Shown here: in pieces, positions 56,554 to 64,000 of the stretch
How the letters are laid out: the number at the start of each line of letters is the position of its first letter
Numbering within the stretch: position 1 is the first letter of the stretch
Source: Melanocharis versteri
Taxonomy: Eukaryota; Chordata; Aves; Passeriformes; Melanocharitidae
NCBI GenBank assembly: GCA_013397845.1
Contig: VZTG01001880.1
Location: 1,424,501-1,488,500, forward strand
Direction: 5' to 3'
Length of the DNA: 64,000 nucleotides
Notes under the pieces: generated by a model
Seen by the model: the letters and a program-made list of their open reading frames with translations, nothing else
Databases searched by the model: none
What the model was told of the DNA's origin: nothing
Made by a program: the position numbers and the translations under genes

Positions 56554-59500
56554 CTAGAAGACAGAAGTTAATTGCATTGATGAAACGAGTCCAGGGGGAA
56601 GTCTATAAAAACCTCTGTCTCTGGTAACATATTCAGCTAAAGAAGTTTCCCCACTTTATGCAGCACACTTTGTGATCTGCACTCTGTCAAAGAGCTTCAT
56701 TTCTATTTGGGTATCCTTGAATGAATTTAAGAAGGTTATATCTGAAGACGTGTAAAGCAGAGCCAACTTCGCACACAGGTTGATTTCAAAATGTTTCCCA
56801 TCTTTGAGCTTAACTTTTTTAAGCTGCAGTGTTGCATTGCATGACTAAATATCACACCTCTTTGAGAAATGAGCCAGCTCCTGTTTGCTTTAGAACTTGG
56901 TACCAAATGCATAACAAACGACTCTCTAGAGAGGAAAGGTGGGCTGGTTCAGCCCACAAAGAAAAAGACTCCTCCATTTGTTTAGATAATCAGTTACTTG
57001 GAGAAGTCTGCTCAGCAACATTTTGTGGTCAGCCTCTCTTAGAATCATCTTAATGTGCCAGCTGTCATGAGGTGCTCTATTTCAAGTACTGCTCTCCAAA
57101 TTGCTACCCCAAGTTTGTGCTTAACTCTTGTAGTTCTTAGCTTATCCTCCAGCAAGCAATAGCCTTCCTAATTAAGTTTAAATGTCTCTCTTAGATGTGC
57201 CCATGATCTTCTGTTTTGTTTTTACTGAACTGAGCTACAAGTCAAATTTGTTTGGTGAATAAGTATATAGACTTGTATTTTGAACCCAAGACTGTGCTTG
57301 GTGCTTTGATAAGTCCTTTGCATCGTCTTGGCTGCAAGCTACCTTATGTGCATTAGAGGTTCAAAAGAAAAGTGACCCTTAACCATATTTATCAAAAGCA
57401 AGTAAGAATTTGGACTTATTTTTCTTAGAACTAATTAAATTTGCTGTTGTAAGTAATCTAAATGCTTATATAGACAAATGTTTCAATCTCATTTGCAAAT
57501 CTGCCTTGCAACTTTTCACATAATTACCTGTTATGAGCAGTTAGATCAGGGTCTGTGGAAAAGTTTTCCTTGTAGAATCGCATTGAAGACACAATGGAGG
57601 ATGTCACCCAATAAATCATCACATTTGTCAAAAGCTCATCAAGAGAGTATTTGCTGTTGAGAGAGAGAGAAAGAAATTTAACTGGAAGCTGTTCCTCAGT
57701 GCTCTGTATTGGGCTCATTCCCTGAAGAACTGCTGTTCCTCTAAATCTCCACTTATTTTCAAGCAGCAAATTAATTGGCACCTGTGTGCCCAGAGCAAAA
57801 CTGCCTGGTGCTGAAGCAGTAGGGTGCAGGCAGTCTGCTGTAAGTTTAAACTACTGTTTGTCATGTGCAGCCTTTCATCCTTCAATTTCAGCTTTGACTG
57901 GTCAGTATTTTACCTGTATCGTCATCTTGGTTCCCACCAGTCATTCTTTTAATGAGACTTCTCATGGAATAACATCTGTTTTCTTACCTTTCCAAGCCTC
58001 CATCATCTTTATGCAGAAATGATTTGTCTGTCCAGGTAGAGAATTTCTCCAAGATATATGCAGCAAGCCCCACCGGAGAGTCATTCAGTCCACAACCTAA
58101 TTGAGGAGAAGAGAAGAGCTGTTGCAGTTGCCTGACATTGCAATACTTCAGTGCAAGTTAAACTGGACTTTCATGAAGTGTTCAGAGTTTTCTAGAGAAT
58201 TCAGTAGAGAGTCTGTATTTATCTATCCCTGATAGTCCTTTATTTGTGACAAATTCCCTGCAAAGGAATTCCGGCTGTAACTGAGGGCACTACAAACTCA
58301 GGTAATTCCTCTACAAAAGAAGCTGAGAGCTAAGGAAGTGTCATTGGCTTCTTGGTGATGTGTGGCAGAAGGAGCAAATTCAGATGTAAAGAGACACTCT
58401 GAAAAGAAATTTTAGATAAAGTATTTGGGAGCACTGTCCTGCTTAGGATGGGATGTATTCTTCTGATTCTAAAACATATTTATGAAACAGGGCTAACAGG
58501 AATGCAACAGATTCAGAATATAATGAATATCATGGATTCCATGTTTTTGCTTTTCAGGGTTTTTTTAGAGTTTGCAAAGTTGCCTTAATCTTTGATCTGG
58601 CTGATTTTTGAGAGCACTACCCTTGAGTCATGGTTTCTCTCATATGGCAGCAGCCAAACTCGAACCCACTGTGATTTTCTTCCTCCACTTAAAATGCTTT
58701 GGACTTTGTTGATCCCAGTTTTTACTGGCTGGTTTTATCAAACCAGTCACTTATAAACCAAAGCTTGGATAGCTGTCAATTTTACATCTAATCATTAACT
58801 TTTATCCATAGAGAAGTTAGGATCTTGTTAAAGGGTACAGGTGTCAGCACAGATTTTTGTGATTCTCTCCCTCCCCTGGAACCTGCTGATTTATTCCTGT
58901 GCTTGGATTCCCACGTTAACTAGTTTTAATCCTTTTCTTAAGGCAGTTCAATTTCTTAAGAACGCTGGGGAAGGAGTCTTAACAAAGTATTTTTGGAAAT
59001 TATGTAAGTTCCATTAGTGGATCTACAGCTATTTGATTCTGCCAGAGCTCTGATTCTTGAAGCATGATTTTCCTGTGATATTATCCCCTGTAAATCAATT
59101 CTCCTTGTTTAAACAATTCTGTCAGATCCCTGATCAGAGACTAGATATACTAATCTTCATTTTTCTGTGGATACCTTCATATTTTGGCCCTTAAAAACAC
59201 CCAAGCAACCAGAAACACCACCACTGCCATAACTCCCTCCCACCTGGTATATTGTTTATCTCCTTTTATTTCTTTGGGTTTGTGATCACTTCAAGCAATA
59301 GTCTAGGCATTCATTGACATTCCAGTTTGAGCTGCTGCATCTTCTCCTTCAGTGAATTGCCAGGATGGGGGGCTGTTTGTTCTCTGGTCTCCAAATCTGA
59401 CACCAACCTGAGACAGTTCTGCTGTCTTTCCTGATGAGGGATTATTTCAATAAAGCAATACCCCAAAATCCTCTCTAGTGGGGACTGATGCAAAGAATTC

Positions 59501-62500
59501 CTTTAAGCGTTATGAAATGGCCATATCTTTCTTCGTAGTCCTTATCCACTGGCCCCAGGATGTCAGTGTTCTGGCTTTTCAGGTGTTTGAGCTTTGTCTA
59601 CCTTTCTGAAACTTTCATGTTGCACCTCCTCGCTTGTGATATTGTTCTTGTTTTCAGCCCCATTTACTTCTTGAAGCTTCAATTTCAGGACCCCATGTTT
59701 TACTTTTGAGAGATTCTTTGGAAAGGGGTTCATTCCCAAGACAAGTGGGACCTTGAAAAGTGATACTTGAAATCTCCATCTTTTTTTGAGTGGTTTCTTT
59801 TAAATTCATTTTACACAGTTCTTGTCCCCATGAACTCACTGCCCACATGGGTCTTGTACTCAGTCACCAGAACTCACCAGAACTCACCAGAACTCATTGC
59901 TTCCCAAATTCGGCTGGCCCTTGTTTTCATGTACCATGGGTGATTAGTGTACCATGTTCACAGGGATACAGAGAAGGTACATTACCTGCAGTGTCTGGTT
60001 TGGTGGCTTGGATGTGTAAGTATCCAGACTCACGCAGGACGTCATATACGTTCTTCTGCATGTAAGGGTAGAAACGCCGAGCATCTTCCCTATTGAGGCC
60101 TACAAGCCATGGTACATAAGCCCCAAGCATTATACTAATCATCCTTCTCAAACTTGGTTTGCCGAGGAAAGCAATATTCAGATGAAGCCCTTTCACACAT
60201 CTAAAAGTAAGTTAAGGGATAGAAGGTTAAAACAAGCAATTTTCTGTCTCCAAGTTTTCTAGAAAACAAGCCTGACTGCAGCTGAGAGATAAACACTAGA
60301 CTCTAAAGAAAAAATATTCAATACAAAGTCCATGAATGCAATTGAATATGCAGGATGGGATTGTCCCCAAAGGAAACAAAGCAGAAGGGGATGAGAAGCA
60401 GGACAAACAGAAGGTAGGGCTATGGAGCCAGAAGGTAGGGTAGGAACTAGAGGCAGCTTTTCTGCACTGATTTCCTTTGATACTTACTGTGGCAGCATCT
60501 GAGCCATGTTTGTGGTAATACGAGATCCCCAGTCTCCTCCCTGTAGGTAGTATTTCCTGAAGCCCAGTCTGCTCATCAGCTTATGAAATATCCGAGCAGC
60601 TGCAATGGTGTCAAACTCTGTAGGTAAAGAAACACAGGAGATCTGTTTGTCCTAGTGTTCCTCCTCTGGCCAAAGATTGTGACCTGACTGAGGCACGTGT
60701 GTGTGGAGCTATGGGAAGGCACACTGTGCAATGCTGCTCTGCCTCACTCCTTGGAAAGAAAGTGAACACAAAATGACAGAAATTCAGTGGAAAGCGAAAT
60801 AAGACCTGACTTCCAGTTAACATTGTGTTCCAAATCTCTACAGCCAGCCGCAGAGCCTCAGCCACGTGGGCCTTAGTGAAGAGCCAGGCATCTGCACTCA
60901 CAAACTGCAGTGCCCAGGGCTGACAGGGATGGTTGAGGTGTTACTCCAAAACCAGCAATTCCAACAGAGCCTTTTCATTGCTTACCTTTCTTGTGTGGTG
61001 CCTCTGAGAAGCCATAGCCTGGGATGGAGGGGCAAATGACCTCAAACACCACATCACCCTCATTCAGGCCGTGCTTGGCTGGCTCTGTGAGCAGAGGGAT
61101 GATCTTGTAGAACTCGTAGAAAGAGCCAGGCCAGCCATGGACCATCAGCAGAGGTTGAACAGTTTGACCATGAGGAACATAGGATGGCTTCACATGGATA
61201 AAATGGATATCAATCCCTGCCACACATCCAAGAAAGAAAAATTAAAGCTCTGGGACCATCACAGTTTCTGCTCTAGACTCTGTAGAAGGATGGTGGCAAA
61301 ATTGTATTTAGCATCTGTAGCAGAAGTTCCACAATCGGCCCACTAAAAGAAGATGCCTGGCTGAAAGGGGATGCCTGGCATAGTATTTGTGTCTCATCTT
61401 TTACATACAGACAGAGATATTGACCCCAGCAACAGCTATTGGGGTCACTGGAGATTAGCATCCATCTCCTGAGAAACTGGTCTCAGAGTATATAAGCAGA
61501 GCTGCACTTGAATGAAGAGCATAACGTGGGTAAGATACATGCAAAAACATTACAGTAATTAAAAGAGAAACATGAAAAAAGGGCATGATAGAAGTCTAAC
61601 CTAGAGATCACTTACGTAAAGTCTAGCTAACCTAACCTAGAGATCACTCATATAAAGTCTGGCTAAGCTCACCTAGCTGGTCTACTGGGTGGTGGGGAGG
61701 GATATTTCAGCCTCAGTCTGGCTAAATTTCACAGTTTTCAAAGGTGGCTTCAAGGCAATCGCTGAAGAGCATCTCATCGTTAGTTAGCATGGGTTCAGAG
61801 CCAGATGAAGCCCATCTTGAAGCAGACCTAATCTCATTGACACTGTGTAATGGTCTTAATCTCTACAAGGTTATTAATGGTAGCGACCACCAGTGATATT
61901 TCACTCATATCACTAAGCTGTTATGCATGGGTTATCTCAAATACTGTCACTTCTTATACCTCCCTCTTCTCGCTGTGCATTTCTGAGTGAGTCCCACTCA
62001 AGCCACAGAGGCCCCCTCACCTTCAATGGTGGTGTGGAAGTGGGGGTATTTGTTCAGCTCTTCCACTTGCTTGCGCCAGTCAAACTGATTCCTCCAGTAG
62101 GACACCACCTTCTTCAGGTAGCTGGAGTTGAAGCCGTAGTGGAAGGCGGCCCCTTCCACGTGCGGTGTGAAGCGGAACCGATCCAGGCGCTGGTGCAGAT
62201 CCTGTGGAAGGCAGCCCTTCTTGCCAGGCTGGCCAGCTGCTGGCATGTGCCCTATGCCAGGGCAGGCACAGACAGGCTCTCCTGGCTCTGCTGGCTTTTA
62301 TATTGCTCTCTGGGACACCACAACCCCTCTTGAAGAAGTGCCATACTCTGCATGACTTCCTGAATTGTTTGTGTGAAAATACATTTTTCTACAGGTTACA
62401 AGTTCTCCATGGGCATCCAGGAGTGCTGGATCCTACTCTTAGCCTGCTGCTAACTCACTTCAGGGTTTTTGGCTCTAGGAGATTGGCAGTACTGCTGTCT

Positions 62501-63207
62501 GGGAGAATAAGAATCTCACCTTGAGCTGCTGGCTGCTACTTGGCCAGATAATTAGGAACAGGCGTGCAGGGATGGAGGAGCTGACGCCATCCCTCTTCAG
62601 CTTTCCAGCCCTTTCGTCTGTGGAAGTCCCTCAGTCCTGCCCTTCTGCTGCCACTGCTGTCCCAATGCCCTCCTGCCCTTCTCCACCATCCACAGACCCA
62701 CGGTCAAAGTCTGCTGCGCAAAGCGTGGCCTTTCTGCAGGAGAAGCCCCAGCTTGCACAGAGGGGCTGTTGTCTCAGAAAGTCTTTAGGGGACATTGCAA
62801 TGGACCAGAGCTCAAATCCCCTTCATAAATAATGGTGAGCCAGAGCATCATCCAATGGAGCTGGGTAGCTGCCCTGGCACATGGAAGTGCCCTGCTGTCA
62901 CCACCAAGACATCACCTCGGAGAAGTGAGGTGGATGATGGACTGCTTCCCCCTTGCAGCTTTCTGCCCCTCCTTACCCCCCAGCCAGCAGTACCTCGATT
63001 TCCTTGTCAGATGTTTCAATCTTGAAGGGACGGATGCTGTCATCTTCTTTCCATTCCTCGGGTCTTTCACATGAGCCCCACCACCCATTGCCCATGTCAA
63101 TAATATTCATCTTGCGTCTAGGTCTGGCCCAGTAAAGAAGCATCCCTCCAACCCCCAGGGCGGCTGCAGGGACCAGGACTGCATTCTTCTGAGAATAGTC
63201 AAAAGAC
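56352..63207 (-). CDS. EPHX1: Microsomal epoxide hydrolase, EPHX1 family (8 visible exons)
   Basis: An alpha/beta-hydrolase of the endoplasmic reticulum that opens epoxides to trans-diols in xenobiotic metabolism. The eight exons join into 468 codons plus stop; human EPHX1 has 455. Catalytic elements are intact: oxyanion-hole HGWP, nucleophile D in QGGDWGS, tyrosines in RFYPYMQK and MRFYKEN, the acid E in FPQEIIHTP, and the base H in RGGHFAAFEEP. A hydrophobic N-terminal anchor (LVPAAALGVGGMLLYW) precedes the GWWG signature. The start codon is unresolved: the first visible exon begins in mid-frame, so a further 5' exon is expected. It is clearly of the EPHX1 type rather than EPHX2. Whether it is EPHX1 itself or a paralogue is uncertain, because this neighbourhood is not where human EPHX1 lies. 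Confidence 0.88.
57528..57653 (-). CDS. EPHX1: EPHX1 exon 7
   Basis: Codes KYSLDELLTNVMIYW through the catalytic-tyrosine segment MRFYKEN. Confidence 0.94.
57988..58096 (-). CDS. EPHX1: EPHX1 exon 6
   Basis: Codes CGLNDSPVGLAAYILEKF through KDDGGLE. Confidence 0.94.
59864..59897 (+). repeat. 10-bp tandem repeat
   Basis: The unit aactcaccag is repeated about three times in an intron of the epoxide hydrolase. Confidence 0.85.
59986..60200 (-). CDS. EPHX1: EPHX1 exon 5
   Basis: Contains CVKGLHLNIAFLGKPSL, RFYPYMQK and RESGYLHIQATKPDTA. Confidence 0.95.
60488..60617 (-). CDS. EPHX1: EPHX1 exon 4 (nucleophile)
   Basis: Contains FDTIAAARIFHKLMSRLGF and QGGDWGS with the nucleophilic aspartate. 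Confidence 0.94.
60986..61216 (-). CDS. EPHX1: EPHX1 exon 3 (oxyanion-hole HGWP)
   Basis: Begins IDIHFIHVKPSYVPHG and contains LLMVHGWPGSFYEFYKIIP and CPSIPGYGFSEA. Confidence 0.96.
61596..61668 (+). repeat. Tandem duplication of about 36 bp
   Basis: Two adjacent copies of taacctagagatcac-type sequence, each running to aaagtctagct or aaagtctggct, in an intron of the epoxide hydrolase. Confidence 0.8.
62021..62201 (-). CDS. EPHX1: EPHX1 exon 2 (visible numbering)
   Basis: Begins DLHQRLDRFRFTPHVEG and ends PHFHTTIE. Confidence 0.94.
62994..63207 (-). CDS. EPHX1: EPHX1 first visible coding exon (membrane anchor)
   Basis: Codes 71 residues starting SFDYSQKNAVLVPAAALG after a CTTCCCCAG acceptor, through GWWGSC and DDSIRPFKIETSDKEIE. 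The first in-frame ATG inside the exon is in GGMLLYW. That start would give a 447-residue protein with a truncated anchor. Confidence 0.85.
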
Positions 63208-64000
63208 CTGGGGAAGCATGAAATTGTTTGTGTTTAACAACAGCAGTGTCAAAGGGCCTATGCTGAGGCTTGTATTCGCATCCATTGGGACTGAGCGGGA
63301 ACAAACGCCTACAAATCCCAGGCAGTCAGCAGGGACTGGGCATTTCTGTTATTTTTGAAGATCACAGGGAAGATTTGGGGCAGGGTTCTATCTACCAAGG
63401 CTTCTTAGGGGTCTCAAGCCCTTGCTGATCACAACATGCTGATCACAAGGCTTCCTTGTCCTTTTCCTTGTGAACCAGGATGCCCAGGGGGACAAGGTTC
63501 AACAGGATATGGGCCAATCTATTTTGAGGCAGGTACTGGAGTGAATGAGACAGTAGCAGCTGGACTTGTCCAGGAATAAAAACTGCATGAGCAGAGCGGG
63601 CTGAGGAGCAGGAGGAGAGACAAAATTCTTCAGCCACTGAAGAGAGCTGGATGTGCCAGACATGCTTCTCTTGCCAGTGCTTTATAGGCAGATCTCCTAC
63701 AGATTCAATCATCTCTTAGGGCAATCCCGGCTCTCCCCGGTAGCTGTCCAGTGAGGTGTGTCTGCTGGTGCCCCTGTTTCTGTTCTAAACAGCAAGGTGT
63801 GGGAACTAAGTTACCAGAGCTGGATTTGACAGACATGCAGTCCTAAAAGCAGTGTACCTTTCCACCCTCTGACCTGTGCTTCAAGTTCTCCAGCTTCCCT
63901 TGGGGGTTAGTAGAGCTGTCTGGGGCTCCTGCAGGGGGCTGCAAGGGGGCTGTGAGTGAAGATTTTGTTGCTGTTATCATCCAGAGTACAGAAGGGACGA
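63208..64000. other. Sequence upstream of the first visible EPHX1 exon
   Basis: It should be an intron or the promoter side of the epoxide hydrolase. No exon joining in phase to 63207 was identified, and there is no CpG-rich promoter, so the true 5' end may lie beyond the window. Confidence 0.45.

Noticed and set aside
1..64000. CRISPR arrays, operons, bacterial mobile elements and tRNA/rRNA genes
   Set aside because: The window is eukaryotic nuclear DNA. No regularly spaced repeat array was seen, nor any clear tRNA or rRNA sequence.

Overview
This is vertebrate nuclear DNA. The gene content, split-gene structure, compact introns and few recognisable repeats point to a sauropsid, most likely a bird. 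Every confident gene is a multi-exon protein-coding gene, and exon coordinates below come from reading-frame continuity plus AG/GT splice sites on the stated strand. Most long open frames in the window are chance or antisense frames.

Layout: 1-470 lies beyond the 3' end of XPO5. XPO5 (exportin-5, minus strand, 32 coding exons, 1199 codons) runs from its start at 29230 to its stop at 598. A GC-rich CpG-type promoter separates it from POLH (DNA polymerase eta, plus strand, 10 coding exons, 705 codons, 29540-38962); the two start codons are about 310 bp apart. GTPBP2 (minus strand, 11 visible coding exons, 49459-43204, with a roughly 2 kb 3' UTR) and MAD2L1BP (p31comet, plus strand, two coding exons, 52842-54188) are head to head around a second CpG-rich promoter. 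A microsomal epoxide hydrolase (EPHX1 family, minus strand, 8 visible coding exons, 63207-56352) converges on MAD2L1BP and continues upstream, possibly past the window edge.

The XPO5-POLH-GTPBP2-MAD2L1BP order matches the human 6p21.1 neighbourhood. The epoxide hydrolase next to it does not: human EPHX1 is at 1q42. The genes do not form one pathway: XPO5 exports pre-miRNA, POLH does translesion synthesis, GTPBP2 acts in translational quality control, MAD2L1BP silences the spindle checkpoint, and EPHX1 detoxifies epoxides.

The least expected observations are: a roughly 360 bp near-identical inverted repeat in POLH intron 4; a possible small TATA-driven minus-strand membrane-peptide gene between POLH and GTPBP2; an open frame with a hydrophobic C-terminal tail in the GTPBP2 3' UTR; a compacted duplication at 54.54-54.90 kb whose three blocks match 49.3, 49.7 and 52.5 kb in order; a missing N-terminal coding exon of GTPBP2; and an altered PIP box in POLH.
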